A DNA stretch of 64,000 nucleotides from Cymodocea nodosa (GCA_036874045.1 CM072337.1:3038001-3102000); one strand, 5' to 3'. Positions 12,611 through 25,429 are shown, numbered from the stretch's first letter. Numbers and translations are program-made. Notes: generated by a model from the letters alone, not told the origin.

Positions 12611-12710
12611 GTATAGAATTCTCATTAATCAGTTATCCCTTCACATCAAATGAAAAATCTTTTCAGGGATCAAACTATCCCTACACACTAAAAGAAAAAT
12701 CTTTTCAGGA

Positions 12711-12978
12711 TAGAGAAAATAGGAGCCTTGAGCTTATAGAAGCCAAACGAAACTGCACTTTGTCAATCCAGGGAGTACTTCCATCAAACCTGCAGGATGA
12801 ACAACCCATTCTGGATTATCTAGAGAGTTACAGAGAAGAATGGAATGACAAGGCAATGAGATCTTCATGGGACGAGGGCCTCCCTCCCTTCGCTCACTAC
12901 CCAAGAATATATATTAATTATATATTATTATATAAGCACATGCGTGAGATGAATAATGGGATCAAGCGAAAGCACTTA
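12711..12978 (+). other. Foreign filler segment in element 2 5' LTR
   Basis: Left of about 12711 and right of about 12978 the LTR matches the 3' LTR (26560 and 26606). Between them the 5' LTR has about 268 bp where the 3' LTR has about 45 bp. The segment is less AT-rich than its surroundings and reads as an open frame (12760-13035 overlaps it) including ILDYLESYREEWNDKAM and WDEGLPPFAHYPR. I do not recognise the protein. It could be a host exon fragment pasted in during break repair. A tract of TATATTAATTATATATTA ends the coding-like part. Confidence 0.55.
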
Positions 12979-13469
12979 GGTCGAAGAAAATTCAGTGAAG
13001 TAGAAAAGGTCAAATTTATGTCATTAAAGATTTGAAGTATTAGATTGAAGATAATTCAGTGAAGCAGAAAAAGGTAAGATATACGTCACTGAAGATTTAA
13101 AGTATCAGAAGAAAGCAAATTCGGTGAAGTAGAGAAAGACAAGATATTCGTCACTAAAGAATTGCTAAAGAAGAAAAAGAAGAAGAAAAAGAAAGATCTC
13201 AAACAGGGAGAAATATTTTAAATTCCACAAATTAGTTTTCTCTGTTTGTAGTTATGAAATTGTATAAATGAAACATGGTATCGAAATATAATTGCATCTA
13301 CAATTTTTGAGGACAATTGAATTGTATATTGTAATTGAAACCTTGAATAAAAATGATTTTATAAAAACAGTGTTTCGACTTATTTTGGAGTTTTAAAGTT
13401 TCAATTATATTCAAAAATGTTAAAAAACACAATTCACCCCCCTCTTGTGTAGCCATACGATCCTACAAG

Positions 13470-13481
13470 TGGTATCAGAGC
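13470..13481 (+). other. Primer-binding site of element 2
   Basis: TGGTATCAGAGC lies 2 nt after the LTR end and exactly matches the plant initiator Met tRNA-type site. Confidence 0.93.
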
Positions 13482-13666
13482 TTTGTTAATAATCTTTGAT
13501 ATAAAATCGATACCAACTTATTTAATATCATTGCTTATTATGCCTTCCTTGTTTTTAAATAGAAATTTATATCTGAGCATTCGTTTAACTTTCTTGATTT
13601 AAGGCTCAAGTTCTTTTAAAGTTTTAAATTGTTTAAAATCAAATAGGTTGAAAAATCTAAGGTAAG

Positions 13667-16600
13667 ATGGCTATTGGAAATGGTAATTTTTCTTTGTATG
13701 AAGGCCAAAATCTTAATCGTCCTCCTTTATTTAATGGAATACACTTTGAATATTGGAAATATAGGATGATAGTTTTTCTTCAAAGTATAGATCATAAGTT
13801 GTGGTTCATGATTTCTAAACCATATATTCTGTTATCTACCCCTTATAATACTTGGACAATTACTGAAAAAGAAAATGAAACTCTGAATGCTAAGTGTTTA
13901 GAATGAAAAAGTGCATATTATTAACGGTTAAATGATGGTTAATTGCATAATATTTAGCTTATCATATGAGAATTAAGTCATTATGTTATAATTGCACTAT
14001 TATATGCTTTAATTGAAGAATCTGCTTAATTTGGGGGAATTAATGTTAATTTAGTATATTTCTGAATTATCGGTAAGTTGTAGGCTATGAAATTCTTAAG
14101 TATCCGAATTTTCTGATATTTCGGACAGTTATGTTTAACATACCGAACATATTCGGACAGTTATGTTTAACAGACCGAACATGTATCAGATAGTTATGTT
14201 TAAATTACCGAACAGTTATGTTTTGAGAGAATAGTTTATTATTTCCTGAAGTACACATGTCGAAACCATAATGTATGACTTAAGTGAACTTTCGGTGAGT
14301 TATCTCTAACTATCCGAAATTGCAGTTGGGCATCAGATAGTTAGCCCTGTAACTCTCCGAAATCTTTTTTTTATTTATAAAATAGCTGAGGACACGTGTC
14401 ATGTTTTGGAAAAGTGACTTAAGTGGATTTTCGGTGAGTTATTTGTAACTATCCGAAATGCATCTGAGAATCGGATAGTTAGCTCCGTAACTCTTCGAAA
14501 TGTTATTTTATGATTAAACTACTACTAACATGTGTCGAGATCTGGTAGATTTACTTAAGTTATATATCGGTGAGTTATCTGTAACTATCCGAAATGCATC
14601 TGAGCATCGGATAGTTAAGTTTATAAGTATCCGAAATGTACCTAAGCATCGGATAGTTAAAATTTATGCACGTGTTTTATAGTTAAATCAACGAAGAAAG
14701 TCCGTTGAGTTATCTGTAACTCCACGGACTATATATTTTCTAATATGCCACTATAGCGGTTGTAGGAACAGACAGTTGGAAGAGAAAAAACCATGTTTGC
14801 ATGTATCGCGTAGGGAAAGAAATCATCGTCGTTGATATGAATGAAGGAAATCCAACCGACCATTCAAGCAGAAGCAATTACTACTGAAGAAATATAAAAG
14901 AAAAGAAGAAAAAAGAAGAAGTGTGCGATCGATGGGCGGACAGTGTGTGTAGAGGAGGATGAGCGTCGCAATTCTTTGAAGTTCCACACCAACCATCATC
15001 ATCACCACCATAATCACCAACCATCGGAGGTCTGTGAGGATACTTGTCTGATGTCAGGTCGATTCCGAGCCAAACATAGTGTCTGACAACCATTGTGAGG
15101 AGTGATCGCATCGCGGGAAGGGAAGCCATTTTCACCAAGCATCGACTCATATTTCAGGAGATCGTAAAGCTTTTAGCCTTGGCTTCGGGTTGATGCCTGC
15201 ATGCTAGAGAGAAGATCATCTTGCAATTCTGGACTCGCGATTCTATAGGGAGAGGAGATAGAATTGTAAGTGATTTAATTTTCAATGGTGTAATCGTGTT
15301 GCAAGTAGTGTCAGAAGTATTTACTGTCAAGTGAGATTACTTTACATTTCACCTTTCGCCCATTTCCATGTTCATATTAAAACAAAAATACAAAAACAAT
15401 TTATCTATGTTGTATTTGAGTGTTGTATTATTTGTGTTGTATCCTGATTAATGTTATCTTTATCAGTGTTGTGATTGTTTTATGTTGTTTTAGTTTTACA
15501 GTTTATTGAAATTGGTTCATTCAAAAGACTTAAAGATTTTAATGGTTACTGTTTGAATTATCTGAATGTTATTATTGCTTAATGATAAATCCAATGTTAA
15601 CTAACATTAAAGAGCTTAATTGATGTTATTTACAATCTGTGGAATCGCCTAATGGTAGGCCGAATTCCTTTGTAAATAGCAGTATTAAAAAGAAAAGACA
15701 GGCTCGTGGAGTTAACTTAAGTCCATGAGGTTAGTCCGTTGAGTTAGCCATAACTCAACGAACTTTGTCCATTGAGTTAACTGTAATTCAATAGAGAGCT
15801 TATTGAATATATAAATTTGATTATTAACAAACGAACAGTTCTCAAGTTCTTCAGCAATTCCCTGTGGGATCGACTTATACTTGCACACTGATACAATAGA
15901 CACTGTGCACTTGCAATTAAAGTACAAATTAGAATTAATATCTAAATTGTATTAAAGGTTGTTTGTTTACTTCTAAAAGAAACAATAGGCATAAAGATAA
16001 ATTAACTAAGTAAAAATAGAAGTAACAAATCCAAGTTTTTCTAGTGTAGTGTTGGGAAAATGCAAACACTAAGGTCTTAAATATTTTATTTTGTGCATTG
16101 AGTTATGAATAGTTTAGTAAAGTGTCGGCTTATAAATCTGCTTATGAGGTGTGACATGCATTAGAAGTTTCACAAGAAGGTACTTCTCAAGTTAAAGAGA
16201 CTAAGATAAACATGTTAAGTCATAAATATGAACTCTTTAAGATGTATGAAGACGAAAGTATTTCTGAGATGTTTTCTAGATTTCTTAATATCATAAACTC
16301 TTTAAAATATTTTGGAAAGAATTTTGAACAGAAGGATTTGGTGAGGAAAATTCTCAGATCCCTAAGTTCTAAATGGTCTCAGAAAGTAACATCAATTGAG
16401 GAATCATGAGATTTAAATATTTATACCATGAATGAACTTATAGGAAACTTAACTGCTTATGAAGTTCAATTAAATGAATCATTGAGTCACAACAAACTAA
16501 GAGTAAAGAAAGAAATAGCCTTTGAAATTAATTCAGATTCTGATATATCCACTGATTCTAACGAGGATTTGATTTTGCTGACTAGGAAATTCAAGAAAGC

Positions 16601-17450
16601 ATGGAAAGCTAAGAAACACCAAAGGAACAAAAATGATAAACCCTCAACGTCAAAATCACTAAATGACAAGAATTCTTCATCTAGAAAGTATGTATGTTAC
16701 AATTGTAAGAAACTTGGACATCTTTCTCTAGATTGTCCTATAAGAAAAAATGAAAAGCAAAGTAGGACAAATCAGAAGAAGACGGCTAAGAAAACTCAGA
16801 AAAAGTTTTACAAAAAAAAGGCTTTGAAGGTCACTTGGGATGACACGTCTGAAGAGTCTGAATCTGAGGAATCATCATCAAAATCTTTACATTCAGAAGA
16901 TGAACAAGAGTTAGAAGACGTTGCTCATGTGTGCTTCATGGTAGATGAGTCTAAGGTAATATCTGATCCTGAAAGTCATTCAGATTTTAACTTTGATGAA
17001 TTATTATGTGCTTATCATGCGTTATTACAAAAACTTAAAGTTTGTAAACTAGAAAATAAGAATATTAGAAACTCTTTGTCCATTGTGGAAGAATAAAATT
17101 GTTTCCTGTCTACTACTTTAGACAAGTTTAAATGTGATAATGAAAATCATGCTAGAGATTTGCATAAATTTAGATTTAATGAATGTGTCTTGCATGAACA
17201 AATACAGAATATAAATGCTGAAAAATTAAAGATAGAATCTGCAAATGAAATGTTGAGAAAAAATATAAATGATCTTGAGTTAGAGATTGATAAATTAAAA
17301 ATGAGAGAGCAAAAGTTAAATTCTATCATTGAGAATTGGAATTTAAGTCAAACTAAGTTAGACAAACTAACTAGTACCCCTACGGTGTCATATAAATATG
17401 GCTTAGGATTTGATTATCCTGAATATCCTGAATCTCAAGCCAATAAATGA
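13667..17450 (+). pseudogene. gag: gag of Copia element 2, split by solo LTR B
   Basis: The N-terminal part at 13667-13894 starts at the first good ATG after the primer site and has the copia gag motif LFNGIHFEYWKYRM. Solo LTR B interrupts it; removing the LTR and one CTAAG copy joins it to 16069 onward. The distal part includes MFSRFLNIINSLKYFGK, a stop at 16407-16409 and an intact nucleocapsid knuckle CYNCKKLGHLSLDC near 16695-16736. An acidic WDDTSEESESEE stretch follows, then a stop at 17094-17096 and a long coiled-coil tail to 17450 rich in Leu, Lys, Glu and Asn. Such extended coiled-coil gag tails are typical of SIRE-type elements. The product would be a capsid/nucleocapsid, but the insertion destroys it. 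Confidence 0.9.
13895..16068 (+). mobile_element. Solo Athila-type LTR B inserted in element 2 gag
   Basis: It runs from TGTTTAGAATG to GGGAAAATGCAAACA (2174 bp) and is flanked by perfect CTAAG target duplications (13890-13894 and 16069-16073). It is the same family as solo LTR A and the LTRs of elements 4 and 5. The perfect duplication shows that a full element inserted here and then collapsed by LTR recombination. The hairpin modules are well preserved, for example near 14300-14480 and 14570-14660. Confidence 0.96.
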
Positions 17451-17579
17451 TTTATTAGTTGCAATTCAAGTAAATCTAAGACATAGAAGTAGGTAATAAA
17501 TGAATCAAGGTAATAAATACGTAGAAGTAGAAGTAATTCAAGGGATGAATCATGTAGTAATAATATAAATCAATGTGAT

Positions 17580-20500
17580 TTGTCTAAATGTACTTCTAAC
17601 ATGACAATTAATGTTTCTAAAAATTTTGTTTCTTATTCTAGAAATTCAGTTTCTAATGTTTTTAAAATTTTAGACAATTATGGTAAACTGAAAATTCAGA
17701 AACCCGAGCATATAATTCAAAACACTAGTATTAGACCAATTACTCATTCTACATGTGATAAATCTGAAAATTCTTGTGTAGAAAAAGATTTTGTATATAC
17801 TAAAAATTCAAATACAAGTACAAAATCTTGGTATGAACTTACTGAAATGTATGAGCATGACCAAAATAAATTAACATCTGATAAAAATAGGTTTGGTCTT
17901 GATTATACTACATCTGAAAACAAAAAGAATGATTATAAGAGCAATAATGCTATAAGTAAGTATGATGCTAATGATAAAGCAATAGTACTTATAACTAATA
18001 AGAATGTAAATGATAATGTTAACCTGTTTTTAAACAAAAAGAAGAAATATACGTTTAATGAACTTAGTCCTCAACAACATTGGGTACCAAGTAAAAGTTT
18101 TTCTTATTTGTTTTGCAAGAGGAAACAACATCAAAATGGATCTTGGATAGTGCAACATCAAGTCACATGACCGGATAGAAAAGTCTACTACAAAATTTTA
18201 CAAATACCATGAAAGGAAGTGTAACATTTGAAAACAAAAGCAAGGATAAAATCATAGGTATGGGCAATGTTCAAATAACTCCTACTTGTGTTATTTCGAA
18301 TGTACTATATGTAGAAAACCTAGGATTTAATTTGTTGAGTGTTATAAAACTAACTGAGAATGGATACTATGTAGTGTTTGAAGAAAATGTATGCAAAATT
18401 ATTGATAAAAATACAGATGAAATTAAGTTTATTGCTAAAAGAAAAGATTCTGTATGTATTTTATCTTTACCTTCTAGTGCAATTGATTTAAATTCATGTT
18501 TGCTAGCTGAAACTAGTGATGCATATCTATGGCACAGAAGGATTGGGCATATAAATATGAAACTGTTACATAAACTATCTAGAAGACATTCAGTGAGAGG
18601 TTTATCAAAGATTAAATACTCAAAGGACTTTATGTGTGATGCATGCGAGTTAGGTAAACTTCACAAAAACTCTTTCAAATCCAAAACTGATATTTCAAGC
18701 AAGAGAGTCTTAGAACTTATACATATGGATCTATTTGGACCAACAAGAATCATGAGTCTTAGTGGTAAACGATATGTATTTGTTTTAGTAGATGACTTCT
18801 CTAGATGCACTTGGGTATATTTTCTAGCATCTAAGACAGAAGTTTTTGAAAAGTTTAAAATGTTTTGCAATTTTGTTCAAAATGAACAAAGTGTCTCTAT
18901 TCAAAAACTTAGGAGTGATCATGGTACGGAATTTGATAATGATCAAATGGATAATTATTGTAATGAGCATGGCATTGATCACAGATTTTCTTTTCTAAGA
19001 GCACCGTCTCAAAATAGTGTTGTTGAGAGAAAGAATAGATCACTTCAGGAAATGGCCAGAACTATGTTGAATGAACATAAGTTACCTCAATATCTTTGGG
19101 CTGAAGTAGTGAATATAGCTTGTTATGTTATTAACAGAAGTCACTTAAGACCTCATGTTAATAAAATGCCTTTTGAAATTATGTTTAATAGGGTTCCAAA
19201 AATTTCCTATATGAAACCATTTGGCTGCAAGTGTTTTATTTTTAATACGAATGATAAAAGAGATAAATTTCAAGCCAAAGCGGATGACAAAATTTTTGTA
19301 GGTTACTCTACTAAAAGTAAAGCCTATAGAGTATATAACAAGACTTCTAGAACTATTAAAGAAACCCTCCATATAAGCTTCAATGAAAATTCTTTTAGAG
19401 AATCTCAATCTAAAGCTGATAATGATGATATGATCAATTTTCCAAAAGAATTAGAGATCAATAGAGAGATTGAAGATTTAGATGAGAAAACCAAAAATAT
19501 GAACTTAAATGATCAAACTAATGATGAAAGTTATGGACCTTCAGATGTTGATGAGAATATTGAGGAAAATCAAAGAAATTGGTGTTATTCTTCATCACAC
19601 CCCATTACTCAAGTCATTGGTAATATTAATGAGGGAGTTAAAACTAGAGCTTCAGTAAATTTAAATAGTATGTGTATGTTTGTTTCTATGGTGGAACCAA
19701 AGAATATAGAAGAAGCATTATCTGATGAAAATTGGATAGTGGCAATGCAAGAAGAACTAAATCAATTCATCAGAAATGATGTTTGGGAATTAGTCTCTCC
19801 ACCAGAAAATAAGTCCATAATAGGTTCAAAGTGGATCTTTAGAAACAAAACTAATGAGACTAGTCAAGTCATAAGAAACAAAGCTAGATTAGTTGCACAA
19901 GGGTATACATAGGAAGAAGGACTAGATTATGATGAAACATTTGCTCCTGTGGCTAGGTTAGAAAGTATTAGAATATTATTAGCCTATGCTTGTTATATGG
20001 ATTTTAAATTATATCAAATGGATGTAAAGAGTGCATTTCTAAATGGTTTAATTAATAAAGAAGTCTATGTAAAACAACCACTTGGATTTGAAGATATTAA
20101 AAATCCTAACTTTGTGTATAAATTGAAGAAAGCCTTATATGGTTTGAAGCAAACACCTAGATCATGGTATGAAAGATTATCTACTTTTTTAATAAAACAA
20201 GGTTATGTCATGGGAAAAGTCGATCATACTCTACTTATCAAAAGAGATGGTAAAGATCAGATTGTTGTTCAAATATATCTGGATGATATAATCTTTGGAG
20301 CAACTTCTAATAAACTGATAAAAATATTTTCTGAAGATATGACTAGTCAATTTGAAATTAGTATGATAGGAGAACTTTCATATTTTCTAGGACTTCAAAT
20401 TAAGCAAATGGATAAAGGTATATTTTTAAATCAGGAAAAATATGTAGATCAAATTCTTAAGAAATTTAATTTTAATGATATAAGGATTTGAGGAACTCCT

Positions 20501-21226
20501 ATGAGTACTTCTTTAAAGTTAGATGTTAATGACATAGGAAAATCAATAGATCAAAGAAAATATAGAAGTATGATTGGTTCTTTACTTTATTTGACTACTA
20601 GTAGACCTGATATCATGTTTGCTGTGTGTGCTTGTGCTAGATTTCAATCTAATCCTAAAGAATCACACTCAATTGCAGTTAAAAGAATATTTAGATATAT
20701 ACAAGGAACTAAAAATTTTGGACTGTATTATTCTAAGGATAGTTCAATAGATCTTATAGGATATACTAATGCTGATTATGTAGGATCTAAATCTAATAGA
20801 AAGAGTACCAGTGGCACATGTCAATTATTGGGAAATAATTTGGTGTCATGGTTTAGTAAAAAGTAAAACTGTGTAGCACTTTTTACTACAGAAGCTGAAT
20901 ATGTTGCTGTTGCACTATGTTGCACTCAGATTCTGTGGATAAGGCAAACTTTAGAAGACTTTGGATTATCTTATGATACAATTGAGATTTATTGTGATAA
21001 TAGTTCTACAATAAATCTTTCTAAAAATCCTGTATTACATTCTAGAGCAAAGCATATAGAGGTTAGACATCATTTTCTAAGAGATAACGTAATGAAAGGA
21101 AAACTTAAATTAAAATTTGTGTCTAGTAAAAATCAATTAGTTGATATATTTACAAAACCTCTAGACAAAAATACATTCTGCAATATAAGATTAAATTTAG
21201 GTATTTGTAGGCTATGTGATGTGTAA
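17580..21226 (+). pseudogene. pol: pol of Copia element 2 (PR-INT-RT-RH, near-continuous frame)
   Basis: After a poorly conserved Asn/Lys-rich linker (17580-18130), frame 2 carries protease WILDSATSSHMTG at 18137-18175, in a different frame from the linker. A TAG follows at 18176. GAG-pre-integrase (HRRIGHINMK, then CDACELGK) lies near 18532-18655. Integrase has MDLFGPTRI, LRSDHGTEF and SVVERKNRSL, so all three acidic residues remain. A TAG at 19910-19912 replaces the Gln of GYTQE. Reverse transcriptase has IYLDDIIFG near 20273 (Leu in place of the common Val). Stops at 20489 and 20864 break RNase H, whose usual SDADYAG motif reads TNADYVG. The end is DIFTKPL...LCDV at 21226. Only point changes separate this pol from an open frame, so the element is younger or better kept than element 1. 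Confidence 0.93.
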
Positions 21227-22809
21227 AATGCTTAGACTCCACAAAAAGATAAATATTATTGATGATGTTGTTCACCTCATAGATATTATATACTTATCAT
21301 AAATATCTAAGTAATATCTAAACTATTGCTTAAGATACTATGTATTTATTGTAAAATCATAGTAGTATCTTATTGATTTTAAGTAGGTTAACAATTTTAA
21401 TGGTTTTCACGATTTTAAGTAGAAGTGTAAATGAAAATCATTAAATACTTCTAAAATTTTGATTACGTGTTTTCTTTGAATCAATGAAAGTGCATATGAT
21501 CATGCTTAAATTTGACTTGATTGATTAAACTTGTAGAATAATTTATATGTAAATCATCTTAAGCTATTAATTAAAAGTATGAGCTTATTGAAACTGATTT
21601 ATATTTTCAATAAAATCATAGAAGTAAAAATTGTATGAGATTTGTGTTTTATTGCATCTGTATTAAAGGAATACATATATACTATATTTAAAATGAAAAG
21701 TGCTTACAAAGTGAAAATCTTTGAGAGTTTATTGATCAGTTTGATCACGAGCCTTTTGTACTTGAGCAGATAGGTATGTAAGGACTGTTGTCCTGAAAAA
21801 GGATTCTTTAAATCTGGCAACCTAAGGTCCTGATCGAATCTAGGATTGTTGACTGAAAGCTCATTACACGGGTACATTAGAAAGCTCTTGTATGATTCAA
21901 GCTTTTCAAACTAACTTTTAAAGAAAATTATCAATATTTACTATTTTGAAAAGAAAAAGTTATTTCATGAACTACAGATATCTTTAAATCGAATATAGTT
22001 TCTACCAATATGACTACTGATTTATTGAATCAATATTAGTACTTTTGAAGACGTTTATTTGAGATACATTCTTTTATTCTCCTTGACTTAATCATATTAA
22101 GTTCAAAGTTGTGTTTTGATTCATATACAGTAAGAATTGATTCTGGAAATCATATTTGATAAATACAGGATAATAGAAGTTTCTGAAAAGAAAATTTAAA
22201 ACTATAGTTATACTTAACATCTACTGTTAATACAAGTATATTTAGTATGTTATTGAATATATTTGAAGTATATTTGTAGGGGGAGGATTAACAATGTCCA
22301 AAATAGATTAATATAATTCAGAATACAAATCTTGGTTAATCTGAATTAATGTCCCCTTAAGATCTTGATGAAATAATTTAAAAAGACAAACAAACTATTT
22401 TAGATTCATAAGAAGAGAATTTTAGAATAGTTTACAATATTCTCAAGTTAATGTTAAGTGTAGCATGTGTGTTGTCTTCGAAAACTTTCAGTAGAAAGCA
22501 TCTGAAACTTGTTTATGTTTTTTAGGTGTACTAACTGAACATCATGTTATATAAGGTAATGTGTAAAACTACCTCTAGACAGCGTTTTACTCGTTAGGTT
22601 AGTTAACTCAACGAGTTACACTGGAATTTTTTGGGTACTTTGATTGAATAAACTATATTCAATACTCATTTGAAATCCAAACCCGACTTATACATGTTGA
22701 GTTATTCACCTAAAAATCCTATTTAAACACTTATTACACGTGCACTTAGGTTATTCGTAAACTTTGTCAAGAAAATATTTCCCGCTTGTTGCTGTTATAA
22801 CCTGCGACG
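21227..22809 (+). other. Spacer between pol and ORF3 of element 2
   Basis: It is noncoding. From about 21340 to 22190 it is homologous to 29590-30450 (element 3) and, reverse-complemented, to 44990-45930 in gypsy element 5. The core at about 21745-21905 is nearly identical across families and contains the short hairpin AGGAC-TGTT-GTCCT near 21780. The end of the spacer carries a likely internal promoter: inverted repeat at 22589-22616, TATTTAAAC at 22720-22728 and CACGTG at 22737-22742. Confidence 0.75.
22589..22742 (+). promoter_or_regulatory. Putative internal promoter of element 2 ORF3
   Basis: ACTCGTTAGGTTA (22589-22601) faces TAACTCAACGAGT (22604-22616), the LTR-type module. A TATA-like TATTTAAAC (22720-22728) and a G-box CACGTG (22737-22742) follow, about 70-90 bp before the ORF3 ATG. 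Element 3 has the same arrangement at 30855-30995. The promoter role is inference. Confidence 0.45.
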
Positions 22810-24872
22810 ATGGTCTCCAAGTACAACAAAGGTCATGGCAAAGGAAAAGGCAAAAGCAGAGGAAATGCAAAAGGAAAAGAAATCGATACTGATGAAGTTC
22901 CACACACTTGGTTCAAGAAAATACTTCGAGTGGACAGAAGGCTAGCTGAAATTTATAGAGATTACTTCCTTCCTCAAGGTATATTAGATGAAGTTAGACA
23001 AGAACTTCAAAATGCTGATGAAAGTATTACATACATGGGTATTCGAAGTAAATATAATAGAGAATATAGAATGAAATGTGCTAAGATTGCATTTCTAGAA
23101 CAGTATGCAAAATATTTGGAAAAAGGTGTAGGTACATCAACTAGAATTCCTCAAATACCTATAAATGGTACTAGACTACATGCATTTGAGGAAGAACATG
23201 ACTCAGCTATCCCTACTCCTTTGTATACAAAACAAGTAGAATCAAATATTGCTATAGACAAAAGAAAAGTTGATAGTCTTCGAAAGGCTATAGCAATAGA
23301 ATGTGCTTTTGAAGAGTTAAAGCAAAAAACTTTTATGGAGCAATTTGAAAAGAAAACAGCAATACTTGAAGAGGAGAAACAAAAATTTTATAGAAGAAGG
23401 AAAATCAGACAAATTATGTCTAAGGAAACAAAGTCTGTTGAAAAAGGAAAATCGAAAGAGCATTTATTTCCTAAGGACAATGTATGTCTAGACATTGTAC
23501 CTTATAGTGCATCTGATAAACTCATCAGTTCCGAGCATACTGAAACTGATGATGATAATGAGACTTTATTTTCCCTTACTAGAAAACTTGAAAAGAAATA
23601 CAAGTCAAATATGAGCTCAAGTTTTTCTATTAGTACAAGTCTTGATGATGCAGAAATTGAAAAATTAGAGCATTAGGCACCTGACATTGAACAAGTTATT
23701 GCAGATATAATTAACAATGTTGAGGCAGTAACTAGTTCACAGGTTGAATTGTTTGGAGTAACAGATATTGAAAAAGTTAAGACTCCAGAAGAGCTAAACA
23801 TCAACCAGCCTTTTTCAGAATCTATAGAAGTAGAGTTTGAGAATTCATAGCATGTATTAATGGATATATCTGTTGAACAAAATGAACAATTACAGATAGA
23901 TACACCGGTTGTAGAATTTGTGGAAAAATTGAACTCTGATCATTCTATAGAGACTGAACAAATGAATGTTGAATATAATGAAAATGTTTCTTACACTATT
24001 GAAGCTGTATAATCAAGTGTACATACGTAGCTTCAAGAAAATATATTCACAAAGGAACAACAGGACATTCATTTTGAAGAAGAGGTTCCTGAAGATGAAT
24101 TAAACTCTGAATCAAGGCTTCAGGTATCACCTTTTGTGTGTACAATATTAAAAATTCAAGGTAATTCAATTCATTTTAGATCTGAGGAAGCATTGTAGAA
24201 ATATAATAATCTGATTACATGTTAGATTCTGCATGCTCAACCAATAAAATTCAGAAATTTGATGGAAATAAAAGATCTATTTAAGTATCAAGGACTCATT
24301 CAATTCTTGTCAGTTGAAATGAAATGGAAGCTATACAAAGAGCTTGTTGCAGCTTTCTATAGCTATCTGGTCAAGAATGAACATATACTGAAAACTCAAA
24401 TAAATCAACAGGAGTTCATATTATCTCCTGAATTAATTTTTGAAATTTTGGGATTAAAGAATGAAGGTGTTGTGGTTACAAACAAATTTGACATGATTAG
24501 ACAACTGGAATGGGACATTCAGTCATTATCACAGATTCTAGGTGTATACATAGAAATGAGATTAATGGTGATGCTGTATGTAGACTCATTGCAAGCCAAT
24601 TGAATTTATTTGGCTGGCCCTCTGAAACTAAAGGCATGAGAGCTTTTAATATAAAAAATTTGCAAAAATTCCAAGCTATGCATCAACCTCAATGACAATG
24701 ACAACAACCTGATTGTACAGAACATATACAACAACAACAACAAAGTTATTCAGTTCAAGCAGAACAGCAGCCCCAGCTACCTCCTGACTTAGATGTAGTG
24801 CTTAACGACATCAGAAATGATATTAGGCATCTAGGAGATAAAATATGTAATGTTATAAGTGATATTACTTAG
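22810..24872 (+). pseudogene. ORF3 (envelope-like/putative plant transposon protein) of element 2
   Basis: The start MVSKYNKGHGKGKGK gives a Gly/Lys-rich basic N-terminus, possibly a nucleic-acid-binding or nuclear-targeting tail (inference). Next come a conserved helical region (TWFKKILRVDRRLAEIYRDYF), a Lys/Glu coiled coil and a long acidic middle. The C-terminal domain includes YKELVAAFYSYLV and ILSPELIFEILGLKNEGV. This pattern resembles the putative plant transposon/envelope-like domain seen downstream of pol in SIRE and Athila elements (family knowledge from memory). Stops lie at 23674, 23848, 24010, 24028, 24196 and 24223; most are CAG to TAG relative to element 3. A frameshift near 24567 moves the Gln-rich tail (about 24700-24780) into frame 0, ending at 24872. 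No signal peptide or clear membrane span is visible. Confidence 0.75.
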
Positions 24873-25415
24873 GGGGGATCGATAACTGTCTATTTGCTTG
24901 TATCTGAATATAAAATGTAATGTTTGTATTCATTGCTTGATTCATTGAACAATACATGTATTTTTTTCTGTAAATGTTTACAACTCTTATTCTTGTTTAC
25001 AGAAGTGTAGTTGTAAATATATCTCTTGTTTATATATTGTGTGTAATTATCTTTTTGATTAATGACAAAAGGGGGAGAAATGTTATAAAAAGATGATTAT
25101 GATTTTAATTGCATATAGTATAAAGGGAGATGATATTTAAATGGTTATTGTAATCTAACAGATGATAATGTAATCTGAAAGAAAATTATATGGTTATTAA
25201 ATTATATAATGAAAGGAAGAGAAATGATACTTATGTAATTATTGACATCTGAAAGTTTTATTTCTGAGAGGTGAAATTTTACACAAACAATAAAAATAAG
25301 CTTAAGTGAACTTAAGTCAATAAACTTGTTTGTTGAATGAAAAGTTAACCCAACGAAGGTGCTTTGTTGAGTTAAATATATTTCATAATTGATTTAATAT
25401 GATTATGTCATCATC
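24873..25415 (+). other. 3' untranslated region of element 2
   Basis: No ORF. It contains AAAAGGGGGAGAAATG near 25067, a second polypurine run about 350 bp before the true tract; element 3 has the same at about 33339. Confidence 0.55.
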
Positions 25416-25429
25416 AAAAAGGGGGAGAT
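25416..25429 (+). other. Polypurine tract of element 2
   Basis: AAAAAGGGGGAGAT lies directly before the TGTTGAGTATT start of the 3' LTR. Confidence 0.9.

Larger units (their letters stand above)
11574..13467 (+). repeat. 5' LTR of Copia element 2
   Basis: It runs from TGTTGAGTATTTTG to CGATCCTACA (1894 bp). U3 carries repeated units of GGTCACGTGAGAACTCGTTAAGTTA type (near 11893, 11939 and 12295), that is a G-box beside the CTCGTTAAGTTA half-module, plus inverted partners. The TATA box is at 12603-12610. It differs from the 3' LTR by a filler at about 12711-12978. Confidence 0.93.

Noticed and set aside
13470..13481. Possible tRNA gene at the Met-tRNA-like sequence
   Set aside because: Only the 12-nt primer-binding complement is present; no cloverleaf can be formed around it.
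22810..24872. ORF3 as a true viral-type envelope glycoprotein
   Set aside because: No signal peptide, membrane anchor or cleavage-like site is visible; the basic N-terminus and plant-transposon-type C-terminal domain argue for an intracellular protein.
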